From: Cloeon dipterum
Lineage: Eukaryota > Arthropoda > Insecta > Ephemeroptera > Baetidae
DNA length: 64,000 bases
Assembly (NCBI RefSeq): GCF_949628265.1
Contig: NC_088788.1
Location: forward strand, 23,670,335 to 23,734,334
Reading direction: 5' to 3'
Shown here: piece by piece, positions 1 through 12,346 of the stretch
Layout of the letters: the number at the start of each line of letters is the position of its first letter
Position numbering within the stretch: position 1 is the stretch's first letter
Notes under the pieces: generated by a model
What the model was told of the DNA's origin: nothing
What the model saw: only the letters and a program-made list of their open reading frames with translations
The model's database searches: none
Translations under genes and position numbers: made by a program

Positions 1-1567
1 TTTATCAAAATTCAATGGAATAAAAGATTAGTTGATTTTAAAAATTAAAATTTAAAAAAATAGTAGAAACATAGACAATCGACTCAGTATATTAACGAAA
101 TAACCAACAAAGATTTATTATAAAATTTGTTTTACCATGTTCATAATTTCTTCTTTAGACATGAATCGTTTTTAAATATTACTTTTTCTTCAATTTTATT
201 CTGTAGGTATATTTTAAAAACAATTTTGTATGCGCATTTTTAGAAAAAATTTAAAAACAAATATATAAATAAATTTTCCTTTTTTAATCAAATATGGTAC
301 GAAGCAATCATGCGAGAACTATAATTTTCGTCTCGGGTTTACTCTGTATTGTGAAAGAGCTATGTTCAAAACACAATAATTTAAAGATTTAAACTATTAT
401 CTTGCAATAAGCTTAACATTTATTTGCATATCGCCTCTGCAATCTACTTGGAGACTTCAATTCAGACTTGATTGCTCCAGATTACACAAGTAATTAATCG
501 ATATATCCGATATATCAACACATATGCATCTATAAATGTCGTGGGAGTTACAATAAATAAAAGGGAGTGACTTAAAATCCGCGTTGGAATTTATTGCACA
601 TTGAAGAGAATGCGCATTTTTCTCGGCAAAATGGTCAAGATCTTGATTTGTTGGCACATTGTGCACGCGTTAAATGAGGGGGACGATTTTGCAGCCTTGA
701 GAGCGAATCATATGCAAATAAATCGACGGAGCAAATTGGCAGTCGCTCAACTCGAAAATACGCCAAGCGCAACGATCACGAATTAGAAAAATCACTTGTT
801 TTTAACTTTTGTATTAGAGCGGATACAAACACAAAAAACTTTCATGTCCAACCAGCCGAAGCTTTGATTTTTTCCGTTCTATGCGGCGCCTGATCACAAC
901 GCGTGTAACCGAAAAATTTCCCAAGAAAGAAAATCGGTTTAGCGCCGATCATGCAACACTCTGCAGTTTCAAAAAAGGCAGCAAATAAAAAAACTTTAGC
1001 TCGTTGCATTACGCGTGTGCTTCTATTTACACAAATGAATGTCATTGAAGCACGCGCAACAATCACAGATATAATACTCGATTGTTGACCGAAAGAAGAC
1101 ATTGACATAAGTAACACGCACGATGACCAATATATGTGAAACAATGAGAGTTTGATAGGAGGGCCCCTCTTGCATAACGCGACCTTTGAGTTTGCATTTA
1201 GCCAAGCAGCTCACGTAGAAAATGAAAACGTGTCCAGTCCAAAATCCTTTCTTATCAAAGCCCGCGATGGCGCAAGAGCAGAGAAACCAGCACTCAATAA
1301 ATATAGCATGATCGATCGTTTGCAATTTTTTCGCCTCGATTTCGGGGGAAGGGTGGCTCAGGGTGCGACGACCCTCGGCATGGCAACAAGCTCGCTCGGC
1401 AAAAAAAGAGCATATTTTCGGACTGATCGAGCAGCCAGCAAGTTGAAGGACTTTCGTGCGCGGCGAGGCGTGGTCGCCCAAGGAAGAAGACAACAGGAGG
1501 ATCTCCCAGGTGGCAGTTGCGTGGGGGGCATAGTGCAGAAACAGAAGCGTCAAGGCCCTGGCCGGGG
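1..1567. other. upstream non-coding sequence, no gene seen
   Basis: The first 1.1 kb is strongly AT-rich with short open frames that show no protein-like composition. From about 1150 the sequence becomes GC-richer toward the TATA box at 1568, as expected for the proximal promoter of the secreted-peptide gene that follows. The open frames crossing 1150-1650 run straight through the core promoter and are therefore chance frames. Confidence 0.6.
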
Positions 1568-1575
1568 TATAAAAG
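1568..1575 (+). promoter_or_regulatory. TATA box of the secreted-peptide gene
   Basis: TATAAAAG preceded by a run of G, 75 bases before the start codon. A start site near 1598-1600, about 30 bases downstream, would leave a 5' leader of roughly 43 bases. Strong TATA boxes are common in highly expressed, stage-specific insect cuticle and secreted-peptide genes. Confidence 0.8.
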
Positions 1576-1642
1576 ACGAGCCGACGCCACTACAAGGCAC
1601 TGTTTGCATCTCCAGCAGAGACCAAAACACCACACATTCACC

Positions 1643-2331
1643 ATGAAGTTCATTGTGAGTACCCTGAGCACAAGTAACCAACTTATAACTAGCGTTTCCC
1701 AGACTGAAATTTCGCATTTCAACCTTTGATTTTCATTCCATTTTGCCAGACTTTCTTAATTCACGTCGCTCACCTAAAACCGGTTCAAATTTTGTCTCGC
1801 ATGAAGTTAGAACCAGGCCTTTCAGACTAATTTCTCTGTTTTCAGTCAGCCACCCCTGGCGCAAAATCAGTATTATTACGTCTCCCCAATTCCAACACAC
1901 TCAGCTCGCGCTAAATTATAACTTTTCCACCTTCCCTTGCACATACGATATAGTTTTCCATCAGACTAAACATGCACCCTGCACCCCACTCTCTAAAACA
2001 ATAGATGCCATACTTATAATTTTCCGCTTGGGACTCACTCGTCCGATACGCAAACCAAAATCTGCCTTGTCTTTCCCTTTAACTAAACGTGAATTTCTAC
2101 TCGCAGGTTGCTCTGATGTGCCTGATCGTGGCCGCCTTCGCCGCCCCCGCCGAGAAGGACCTTAAGGGTTCTGAGCAGGTGTATGTTGCCGCTCCCTACG
2201 CCTACTCAGCCTACTCTGCTGCTGCCGTGCCTGCCGTCGCCGCTGCCGCCTACCCCTACGCCGCCACCTACCCCTATGCTGCTTCTGCTTACAGCTACGG
2301 AGCCTACCCCTACGCCTATTACTACCGTTAA
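1643..2331 (+). CDS. small secreted Ala/Tyr-rich peptide (cuticle or NPLP-like)
   Basis: Two exons, 1643-1654 and 2107-2331, give a 78-residue protein. Exon 1 encodes only MKFI and the GTGAGT intron interrupts the signal peptide, an arrangement typical of insect cuticular protein genes. Residues 1-18 form a classic signal peptide (MKFIVALMCLIVAAFAAPA, cleavage probably after an Ala). The mature chain opens with a charged stretch (EKDLKGSEQ), then becomes almost only Ala, Tyr, Pro and Ser with repeated YPYA/AYPY units and ends in YYYR. There is no chitin-binding R&R domain. Low-complexity Tyr/Ala/Pro composition fits either a minor cuticle component or the neuropeptide-like-precursor-4 type of secreted peptide; the sequence does not decide between them. 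The start is fixed by TATA distance and by joining of the signal peptide. Confidence 0.85.
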
Positions 2332-2419
2332 ACCAACCTCGACTGAACCACCCGGCAACAACCAACTGACGACGTACACGCACAACACACGCTTAAATTA
2401 TTTTTGTAATTTGCCTCAA

Positions 2420-2425
2420 AATAAA
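2420..2425 (+). terminator. poly(A) signal AATAAA of the secreted-peptide gene
   Basis: Canonical AATAAA 89 bases after the stop codon, giving a short 3' UTR. Confidence 0.75.
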
Positions 2426-2459
2426 CCCGTCCCCGTAGCAATATACTTAAAAAACATAA

Positions 2460-2915
2460 AATGAACTTGTATTCTTTATCTAAAACCTATAATGATCCAT
2501 GGGAATGATTGGAGTTGGACAAAAAATTGAAACGTTCAAAAATATTGATATTTAATTACTTATCACAAGAACATCCACTTTGAGAAAATTCAAAACAAAA
2601 TCTTATTGTTAGTGATATTATGAGGGTTGAACAACTAAAATTTAACAGTAAAATTGTGTTTGGCAGTTTAAGTTTAGACAAGGTAGGTGAAAATAAGAAA
2701 CCTCCTATATATAAGCAAAGGAATTTTAGCCACAATTAATGAGTGAAATACAAAAAGTTGGTTCCTTTGAAAATTTAAATGGCAACTCTTTGTTCGTTGA
2801 GCCAGTTTTTTTCTATTGTGCATTAAGCAAATAATAAATTTCATTATATTTGTACTAGAAACTTTAAGAGTTTAAAATTTAAAGCGCCTTATCTGTTAAT
2901 AGTTGACTTTTTAAG
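2460..2915. other. AT-rich intergenic, nothing recognised
   Basis: Lies between the 3' end of the secreted-peptide gene and the 3' end of GINS3, which converge here. No coding frame or structured element was seen. It must hold the GINS3 3' end, but no canonical poly(A) signal was found on the minus strand. Confidence 0.5.
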
Positions 2916-3667
2916 CTATTCTGCGTCGTCACGGGGGCGTTTCCTCTTGAGGTAGTTGGAGACTGAGACTGCAGCCAGCTCCCTTGAAGTTAGTTTACCA
3001 GAAAGCCAGTGCTCGACTTCAGCCCACTTGACTCTGCTCTCCAGCATCAGCGTCTTCTCCTCCTTGCTAAGCAGCTGCTCCCTGACGATGACCTCCTTAG
3101 ACAGTTCCGCCTGCGACAGGCTAATCACGTCCTTGCTCCTTGTCTGAAATGTCTGTTTGAAAACTAAAATTATTTTCCTTTTTCTTTAGCACTGATTTAT
3201 ACATTTTATGTAATTCGTGGCCCACTCACGTTCTGCAGAACCTTCCGAAGATCGTTCGCCTCTTCGGGTTCAAGAAGCGAGGCTACGTGAACACCGGACT
3301 CGTAGTAAAAGGGCTCTTGCTTCATCAGGTCGACGACGGCTGGCTCTGCCTTGAGGATTTCCCTGGCTGATTGAGAGTACGCTTTGCTGCAGTCAGCTTT
3401 GACCAAGTGCCTCTTCACCAAGTTGAAAGCCATCCACAGTGGCAGCTCTAGCCGGCGACCTGTTTCCAGATGCTCTGAATGCGACCCGCGGTCCATTTCC
3501 CCTGTTGGTGGCAAAAGGTGGCTGTTAGAAGAGTCAAGACGAAATAAAATCAAGAACAAACCCAGGTTAGGGATCATTATCTCTACCCTGCACGGCACAG
3601 TCGAGTTTGTTGCGCAAATGTCTTCTAGGGAAAAGTAGTTGGGCTCATAGCTGGGATTTAACTTCAT
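2916..3667 (-). CDS. GINS3: GINS complex subunit 3 (PSF3)
   Basis: Three exons on the minus strand: 3667-3562, 3501-3230 and 3152-2916; 204 residues against about 216 in human. Landmarks of the family are YFSLEDI near the N-terminus (human FLSLDDI), the block with LELPLWMAF (human LELPLWLA), VVDL, and the basic end NYLKRKRPRDDAE (human NYKKRKFTDMED). Psf3 is one of four GINS subunits that join Cdc45 and MCM2-7 into the CMG helicase in the nucleus. A short Ser/His/Glu linker (GEMDRGSHSEHLETG) stands between the first conserved block and LELPLW. For exon 3 I chose the upstream acceptor because it keeps a TF pair that matches human LLQTF; using the TTTCAG three codons downstream would remove TFQ. 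The gene lies 0.67 kb downstream of ATIC on the same strand. Confidence 0.9.
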
Positions 3668-4295
3668 TCTGCACTGGGATTAATACATACAAGACTTAAA
3701 TAGCAAAAAATGGGCGAAAAAGACAACAGGCAACGGTAACAACTTCTGTTTCCAACTCATATTCGCGCCAGCTGCAGAAACGATAACAAACAAAAATTGA
3801 GATTAGCCAACATGACAAAGTTTCATTAAGTTTTCAACTCAAATCAAAAGCAATTCTGTAATAATGAAAATGACTGAATTAGAGACAATAAAATTTTTAG
3901 CAATATATGAAATAAATAAAAAATTTTGCTGTAGTAACAATTGTAAAAATCCGATAATGTGAGTTTATGCAACAAAGTTGGTATTTTGATTAGGTTTTTA
4001 TATTAATTTGGCGCGTAGCTATTACTTTTTGAGTAGCGTATTTTTTAATCACGATGTAAAAATCAAATCATTCAATGGATTCAAACCGAGCTAGGTATCA
4101 TAATTGTATAATTTGAATCTTGATTGAATTTTAGGCAAGGACTGTTCATTAAGGATATTCAAAGCAAAATAATTGTTTTCTTTGATTAGTTGTTTCACCA
4201 AATTTAATTATCTAAAGTTTTACAAAAATATTTTTTACTCCCATAATCCATGTGAACCCAACACCTTTTTGATTTAAATCGTATTTTGATATGCT
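3668..4295. other. intergenic between ATIC 3' end and GINS3 5' end
   Basis: About 630 AT-rich bases that should contain the GINS3 promoter. No TATA box in a suitable place, no coding frame and no repeat were recognised. Confidence 0.5.
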
Positions 4296-4301
4296 TTTAA
4301 T
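4296..4301 (-). terminator. poly(A) signal ATTAAA of ATIC
   Basis: Minus-strand ATTAAA 40 bases after the ATIC stop codon; the common one-base variant of AATAAA. Confidence 0.55.
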
Positions 4302-4340
4302 GGCACGTTTTTCGGCCTGAATCCCTCAGCCTTCACACGG

Positions 4341-7300
4341 TTAGTGGTGGAAGAGGCGCAGATTTGTGTGCACCAGAGTGATGTCATGACCATCACAAGC
4401 GGCAATTACCTCCGCATCATTGTTCGAGCCAGATGGACTGGCCACAAACGAAGTTCCGCTCTGAAAAAATGTGAAAAAATATTTTCATGCTCAGTGGGAA
4501 TGGTTTGGGAGTAAATAATTACCAGTTTGGCGCGGTTGATGTTGTCTGCGAAGGGGAAGAAGGCGTCTGAGCCGAGGCAGACGCCACTCAAGCTGGCCAC
4601 CCACTGCCGACGCTCCTCAGCAGTCAGCTCAGCAGGCGCGGGGCCATCGATTGTGCTCAGCCAACCCTTGTCAGCGGTTGCCCCCACATAGTTGTCAATA
4701 GCATTTGCTTTTTCTGCCCTCTTTGTGCCAGGCTTGAATTTGAGTCCTTGCACCTTAGGGTGAAGACGCAGCCACCTACAACGGTAAAAAATTAGTCTCC
4801 TAAAGAACTATCACGTTTCCTACACACATATGCAAAAATTATAATTTTTGTGTTGGCTGCTGGTAGACAAAAGTTCTAGGATAATATATATCTTTCAGTT
4901 TAAAAATAGGCGATGGCGCAAGTAAAATAATTTCTAGGCAGTTATAAAATGATAAGTTGGGATGGCCAGCCTTAATTTAAATCGCGATATTTTGGTATAT
5001 ATTTCCTATAAATCTCAGTTAACTAAATCACCATGTCATAGATTAATCAACAGTTAATTGAAGGTTTTGTAAATCATTCTTTACATCTTTGCGCAGTGTC
5101 AGACCAGTGCGGAAATTTTTACCAGGCGCTAACATTGCGGCTGGGAGGCGCCAAGTAAGAGGGGCGCCATAATGCCATGTTAAATGTATGGGGGCATACC
5201 ACAGGAGCGCCTGCCGGCACTGTCGTAAAAGACATTGCCAGACTGGTTAGTTGGCGAGACAGGCGTTTGCCTGATGAGCCAGCCCAGCACTGTCGTTACG
5301 ACAGTTCAAAAGCAAAAACTACTAAAAACGTATGTTTTCAGATGATGCTTTAAATGTTTGCATTAGAATTATTTTAACTGACCAGTTATCTGCCTTTTCT
5401 GCAGCCAGACGTGTACAGTGAATGCGCGACTGTTGTCCAGCACCAACGCCAATGACCTGCCCGTCCTTGGCAAAGCAAACCGAGTTGGACTGAGTGTACT
5501 TGAGCACGATCAAGGCCACAATCAGATCCCGCACCGCCTCCTCAGGCAACTATATACAAGTGAACGCATTATAATGTATTAATTGATACAATATGTGTGC
5601 TGGGCCGACCTCTTTCTTCTTGCTAACAATGTTGGTAAAGAGATTCTTGTCAATGATGGCATCGTTGCGCCTCTGTTCAAGAGTGAGGCCGAAGAGAACT
5701 TTACGCTCCATCAGGGCGGGCTCATACTCAGGGTCGATACGCAGCACACAGTAACTGCCACCCTTTTTCTTTTTCAGCACCTCCAGCGCCTCCGCAGAGT
5801 AGCCAGGAGCGATGATGCCATCTGAAACCTATGGCATGGATCTACTATTAGAGGTTTGAATAAATAAAATAGGTGAAGCAAACCTCTCGAGAAATGATTT
5901 GGGCCGTTGGCAGGTCGCAGGGTCTCGACAGGGCAACAAAGTCACCAAAGGAGGACATCCTGTCCGCTCCTCGAGCTCTGGCATAAGCAGTGGCTAGCGG
6001 AGTAAGAGTGCCCATCATGTCATCCACTTGACACAGCTTGGCCTGCAAAATTACCCATTCATGATAAATTTTCAAAAATTTGTAGTTATATATATGTACA
6101 AAATAATTAAGCGCACACAACTGTACAGCACAAATAAAAAACTAATCACTTAAAAACACTGCAAAAAAAAGATCAAATTAAAAGAGCAGTTGTTATTGGT
6201 CCTTATTTCTTTGTATTCTATTGAAAATTCAGTAAAACTGATAAATATTACAGACTTCATTAAAGCACAATTGTTGAAACCTTTAAATGGTTTATTAATC
6301 CAATTAGATTTTGGAAAATTTGCAAACAATCAAAACGTTTATTCAAGTGTGCAACAAAAACATAAGATAAATATGATAAATAAGTTTTGTCACCATGACA
6401 TCGATTTCTTCTTACAAAAATGTGCACAGCTTTATCAGAAAAAGTAGAACATTTAGAAAGGAATTAGATGTACTCACTTTGATGTTCAGAAATTAACAGG
6501 TTACATTATTTTATCTTGGCGTGTTGCGAATACAAATTGAGTTTACATAATTTCTCTCAAGACCTTGCATTTCCAGTTAAATATTGTTTTTTTTTAAATA
6601 TATAATAGATCTAGGATTTTTTAATTGAAGGCTTAACTTCATAATGACAGTACCTTCAGAAGTCTTACAATTATTTGTAATAGATTTGATAATTGTTTCC
6701 TCTATAAAGTTAACAAACAAAGATGAACGTGTTACATTAAATTTCCATTCCTAAGAATTACCTGCTCAAGAGACAAGGGTACAGCCACAGCGGCGCCAGC
6801 AGGGCTGACATGCTTGAAGGAGGTGGCCGCGGGAAGACCAAGGGCTGTGTCCAGCTCCCTCACCAGCTGCCAGGCATTCAGGGCGTCGCACAGGTTGATG
6901 TAGCCGGGAGAGCCATTCACGACTGAAATGGAAGAGTAAAAGAGATATATGGACGCCAAAAGGCGAACGCACCCTCCAGGGGTAGTTTCGGCCCCGTGGT
7001 GAACAGCTGCGCAGGCTTTTGGTGCGGATTCATGCCGTAGCGCAGGCTGATCTGGCTGGCACCTGCCGCTGAGAACTTCTGCCGCCGGAAGAAGTCAGAG
7101 ATGGCCAGGTCATAGTCAGCCGTGTGTGTGAAAGCCTTAAGTGCAAGTGATCGCCTGGAATCATGATATTAATAAAACACTTATCTGAATTTTTAATAAT
7201 ACATGAAATCAATAAAAAGAATTATGTTGACTTTTTATCGAGCAAAACGACTTCTCATAAGACTTGCTTATGCATCTATTTTATTTAATCATATATACTA

Positions 7301-8156
7301 TATGATTAAATAAAATTATTACAATTCATATTCTATCACGACCTCATCAAATTAGCAACATAAATTGTAATTTCTTAAATAGTTAATTAATGGTCTCATC
7401 GATGATGCATGTTAAATGCAGGTAACCGCGAGATTTGTATTTTATAAGCAATTTTCCCCCGTCTCAGTGTAGTTTTGAAAACCTCCAAACCTTGTGTCAA
7501 GAGAGGTGTCTTGGTCACCGCTCTGCTCCATTTCATGCAGCACCTTGTCATAGTCATTGGAGTCGCAAACTACAGTAACCCGCTCATGGTTTTTGGCCGC
7601 CGCCCTCAAAAGGGTTACGCCACCGATGTCGATGTTCTCAACAGCGTCGGCAATGCCAATATCTGGTTTAGCCACCGTCTCACTGAATGGATACAGGTTG
7701 CACACAACCACCCTGACCAACTCGATCTTGTTCTTTGCCAGGTCCTCCAGGTCAGACGCAATCGTTCTGGCCAAGATGCCTACAAGGAGCCAGAAAATTA
7801 CGTTTTAGTGGCAGGATAATTGCAGGGAAAATATAATTAAGGATTTTCTGTAATCTCAATTAAGGCTCTACCTCCATGGACGGCAGGGTGCAGGGTCTTG
7901 ACTCTTCCGCCGAGCATCTCGTTGGCGCCTGTGATGGCGGCCACTTCAACGACCTCAAGGCCGGCGGCACTGAGCTGCTTAGCCGTGCCCCCTGAGGCCA
8001 CCAGCCGCAGGCCCAGGGCCTGCAGCTTGGTCGCGAAGCTCACCAGACCCTTCTTGTCAGACACGCTCAGGATAGCTTCAAAAGTAATAAAAATATTTTA
8101 TGAATGTCACTTAAATAAAAAAAATTTATCCCACCTAGTTGCGCCGCTTGAGCCAT
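4341..8156 (-). CDS. ATIC: bifunctional AICAR transformylase / IMP cyclohydrolase
   Basis: Ten exons on the minus strand: 8156-8135, 8075-7872, 7779-7491, 7154-6973, 6922-6762, 6042-5884, 5828-5610, 5549-5383, 4775-4523 and 4460-4341. They join in phase to 591 residues (human 592). The enzyme performs the last two steps of de novo purine synthesis in the cytosol: AICAR is formylated by 10-formyl-THF and the product is closed to IMP. The N-terminal MGS-like cyclohydrolase domain shows [34 protein letters not shown] and [16 protein letters not shown]. The transformylase part has [12 protein letters not shown] with the catalytic Lys-His pair at about residues 269-270, then [35 protein letters not shown] and the C-terminus HTNLRLFHH, identical to human over those residues. 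All catalytic motifs are present, so the gene looks functional. Confidence 0.97.
5217..5305. repeat. direct repeat and near-perfect palindrome in ATIC intron 8
   Basis: GCACTGTCGT occurs twice in direct orientation, at 5217-5226 and 5287-5296. The second copy is part of a palindrome, ACTGTCGT-T-ACGACAGT, at 5289-5305. A small hairpin CAGGC-GTTT-GCCTG lies between them. The whole 5095-5310 stretch is clearly more GC-rich than the rest of the intron. Function is unknown; a degraded insertion or a conserved regulatory element are both possible. Confidence 0.55.
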
Positions 8157-9768
8157 TGTTCCTATATTTATCCCTCTGTTTTTCTACTTCAAATGCAACT
8201 CTGACCTGCAAATATAAAACAAGCAAAATGTTAAGCAGATAATCCTCTTCAACTGCATTTCATCGACTGTTGGCAAATGTGACCTCTGGGTTTGACCTAG
8301 ACTATGCCCTTCCAGTAGGTTCATATATCAAATTGATCATTTTTATTCTTGGTGCATTGGCCGAGATTCAATTTCAATATTCGTACTTTCAGTAAAAAAT
8401 TATTTTGCTCTCCCTTTTAATTTTAATTATGCAAGGTTTCTCCAATGTAAAATCAGAACGTGTAGTAGATATTTTGGATATTTAACCAACATAAATTTTT
8501 CACCCATTCGCACCTCTACAGCAATTATTATTTAAGTCTGCCCTCCAGATCAGTTTTCTCGAATAGATAATTGGGACGTCAAAATTGCTTCGGACGAGAT
8601 TGCTCTCTGCTCCTGCGTTTTCGGCATTCAAATCACCTTAACTTTAACATTGGACCCAGCGAAATAAACCGATCAATCCAATTCGTCCATGAATATTAAA
8701 TAAATCTCAATAAATCTAGAAGGCTGCACGAGTCAAAAATCAAATGAAAATTAACGAAATTTACCAGGAAAGATGCTGCGGTCCTATCGGCACATCTACC
8801 AAAGAAAGTAACAGAAACAGAAGATGAGAATGAGAGGAGATGAGGAGACTCGGATACTGGCATCCAGCTTACTAAATTATTATTACTTCCCCTCCCTCAT
8901 GTGATTCTCTCCCTCCGCACTATTTTTCCACCACACAAAGAATGTAAAAATATGCCTTATAAAATATGTCTTGTTGCTTTCTGTGCCGTCGCCCATCCTT
9001 GGGCAAGTGACTTAGTCTTGTCCTTGTCAGACTTGTCTAGACAGGGGAAATTACAAAATTTTAAAAATTCCTTTATATATAATATCGCTGCCAGTCGGAA
9101 TTCATGCAAAGTCTCATATTTTATCAAGTAAAATATACCTTTCCTTAATTTCCTGCGACCTTTTGCGCGATCACCAAAACAAACAGCAACCTCCTATAAT
9201 TATGGTCTACTAGACTGGTCCAGACTTCAAGTTACTTCAAGCTTCTCTGGCAAGGCGATTCTCCTTTGTGCACAACCTTCTTGTAATTGTAATCCTTGAG
9301 TCCGTGAGGGTGTATGAAAACGGAGCGATGAGATTATTAGCAAGGATTATTATCAACTAAACTACTTTAACCCAAGATATTATTTAAATCGAGCTTTGGG
9401 TTAAAATCGCAATGTGAAGTATCAATTTTTGCGATTTTCTTGGCGTTTGAATCAAACTGTGACACAAGCAGAACGTGATCTCTTTATCTCCGTTTGAAAA
9501 ACACTACTTACAAAGGTAATCATATGATTTGAAAAACACGATGTTGTATTATTGTATTACTTTCATCAATGATGTTATGTAAGTTTTAAAACTAATAATC
9601 ATATCGGTGACTTAAGCAGAGGAGCTTGGTCTTTGAATGTTTAAATTGGTAAGTAGTGGTTTATCTCTACATGAGTCGACAGAAAAGACAATCAATACAA
9701 TCATCAATACAAATTAAATCTTTGGTTTTGGGTTTTGTGTGCAGCCAGGGCAAGCAGCTTGATTGAGG
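8157..9768. other. divergent intergenic region, ATIC / F-box gene
   Basis: The two start codons face away from each other, 1.6 kb apart, so this stretch holds both promoters and 5' leaders. A likely 3' splice site (TTTGTGTGCAG at about 9734-9744) just ahead of the F-box ATG suggests that gene has a 5' UTR intron. No other gene is visible. Confidence 0.5.
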
Positions 9769-12299
9769 ATGGCGGTCAGGGTGGCAGGCGATGAGCTACC
9801 GTGCGAGGTGGTGTCACACCTGATGAGCTTTCTGCCTCTGCGAGACCGAATCAGCGCGTCAGCCACTTGCAGGCAGTGGTATGAGGCGAGCAGGGCGCCG
9901 CACCTACACGCCCGCGAGGTGGTCCTTGTGCACACCAGCCGCGCCATCAAAGACCTGTGTCCCGAGGCCGTGGTGCACCCAGATACCCTGGAGGTAGAGC
10001 CTGTGTGGCCACCACCGCCCTTCCAGAACTTCTGCTTCCGCGAACTGGAGGTGCGCACCACTGGGGAAATGCGGCACTTCTGGCCGCGCTTCGGCCGCCG
10101 AATCCTCCGCTTGTCATTGCAGAACTGTGAGGTCAGCGAGAAAGCGTTCAACGACATCCTAGTGCAGTGTCCCAACCTAAGGTACCTCCACTTGAGCGGC
10201 TGCAATGAGTTATACATGTCGGGAAAGGTTCTCGAGAGTTGTCAGGGCACTCTGCGTCTGCAGGCCCTGGACGAGCTGCAGCTGACCAACACCAGGTACA
10301 TCTCAGACTGCATCTTCAACAGGTTCGTGGCGTTGGCGCCCAACCTGCGGCGGGTGGCTCTGCTTGGTTGCAACATCACATGCAGCTCGGCCGTCTTTGG
10401 TCGCTTCTACCCTGAGCCCAGGGCGCAGCAGCTGCGCAATCAGCTAGCCCAGGGCGTCATCCCGGTGGACGTGGCTGCCGCTAATGTATTCACCTTTGAG
10501 AACGTACTCGGTGTGCTGAGCGTGCGCAAGGTCATCTCATTAGGCGTTGGCGTCACCTCATTGGCCTTCGACAACCTGAATGACCTGTGCCAACGGCTGA
10601 ACAGCGTGCGGGCGCTCGACCTTCGCAAGTGCTTCCAGCTGGTCAAGGGACTCAATAGGGTGGCTGACGCCTTTTCCGCCACCCTAACTGACCTCGACCT
10701 GTCCGACTGCTCCTTCCTCACTTCCGCCGACCTGAGGCATCTCGGCAAGTTGACTGCCCTGCATAGGCTCAACCTGAACGGCTGCAAAAATGTAGATGGG
10801 GAGGTGGCGCATGAGCTGCGCAACCTGAGCAAACTTGAGCTACTTGACCTGTCCAACAACGAACGCGTTCTCGGCCCTATCCTCTCCCAGGTTGGCTTGT
10901 GCTTCTCTACCTGAACTCTTAGCGTCAAACTTGCCTATATTACAGGCAATGGCCGCGATGACCCAGTTGAAGCATCTGTACCTGAACCGACTGGCGCTGC
11001 TGGACAGTGACAGTCTGTTACAAATCGTGAAACAGGCACCACCGCTGATCACCCTGGAGATGGCTGGTTGCGTTTTGCCCCTTATTGACGCCGTCCTAGC
11101 TGTCGTTTGCACCAGACACACCACCATTAAGCGCCTCAACCTTGCAAACTGTCCATTTGTGAGTTGATTCATAACTTCATGGAAAAGTCCTATAATCTTA
11201 TGTTTAATTTTCGGAACACGATTTCTACTGCTATTTAAATTTGATTCTAGGTTTTCCGCATAATATTTTTAGCATCATGGAGGAACTCATCCATTATGCA
11301 ACTAAATTTACCATTTTTAATATCCAAAATCCAGTTTCCTATTAATTATTCAGATCGATATTTCGCCGTTTCTATTTTTTTAATTGGCTACTATTTTTAA
11401 AATGTTTAAATAGTATAAATAATATTATTATGCGCAGGTAACAGACGCTGGTCTAACCGGACTGTCTGAAAACCCTGAGTTGGAGTGTCCACCCGCGTAT
11501 CAAAATACCTTGATGGACGTCCTACCGCATTGTGGGGTGTCTTTGGGCAGCAAGGCCGAAAGGCAGATAGTCTACGAGGCCAAGAGAAAGAAACAGCTTG
11601 CTGTGCACTTGACTCCTCTCAAGGAGGCGATGCTGCAGCAAGGCATCTGCAACCTGACAGGTAAGATTTTCTTCCAGTAAATATTCTAATCTGACTTTTA
11701 CCTTGCACAGCTTTGAGCTCTTTGGACCTTTCCAACTGCAGCAGGGTGTCTGACCTGAGCGTGAGGAACGTATTCAGATTCAATCAGCTCAGGTTTTTGA
11801 GTTTAGAGAGGAATTGCCAGGTAAGGATGCATTAGCACTTCTGTGGCACTTATGACCCTTTTTTTAATAGATCACAGATAGCAGTATTCAGTCGCTGGTT
11901 ATGCACTGCCCCAGTATTGAGGAACTCAATTTGCAGGATTGCGGCCAGTTGACCAACCTTGGCGTTTCCTACCTTAGCCACCTCCAAAGATTGCGTGAAC
12001 TAAACCTGAATGTGAGTTGTCAACAGAGCATTTAATTTTAGAATTTTAAATATCTAAAAATCTTACAGGGCTGTGATTTTCTGGGTGACGCTAGTTTAGA
12101 GGCGCTGATGACGAGCAAGGGTCCACTACGCAACGTCAGTCTACAGAGATGCAGTAAATTAACGCCGAACGCGGTCAACATCTTCTGCAACTGGCTGAGT
12201 CACTCTATTAACTGGAGTATGCCGCAGAACAAACAGCAGTCTTGGTGTATGCCACCACCACCGCCCCACCTTCCTTCATTCACCGATGCTGACTGCTGA
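9769..12299 (+). CDS. F-box / leucine-rich-repeat protein
   Basis: Six exons: 9769-10890, 10946-11158, 11438-11660, 11711-11820, 11871-12011 and 12069-12299, all joining in phase to about 679 residues. The ATG at 9769 is the first in frame; a TGA lies nine bases upstream. Residues about 8-55 are an F-box (DELPCEVVSHLMSFLPLRDR, then CRQWYEA). The rest is a long run of cysteine-containing LRRs of the FBXL type, with units such as LRYLHLSGCNEL, LTDLDLSDCSFL, LHRLNLNGCKNV, LSSLDLSNCSRV and LRELNLNGCDFL. Such proteins are substrate receptors of SCF (Skp1-Cul1-F-box) ubiquitin ligases; the LRRs bind the substrate. The C-terminus ends in a short proline run (PPPPPHLP). I do not recognise a named orthologue. 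Confidence 0.88.
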
Positions 12300-12346
12300 T
12301 ATTTTGTGATCTTTGTTACATAATTATATTTATTTCTGATGATATG

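Noticed and set aside
1152-1646. 164-codon open frame upstream of the secreted-peptide gene
   Set aside because: It runs through the TATA box and transcription start and has no protein-like composition.
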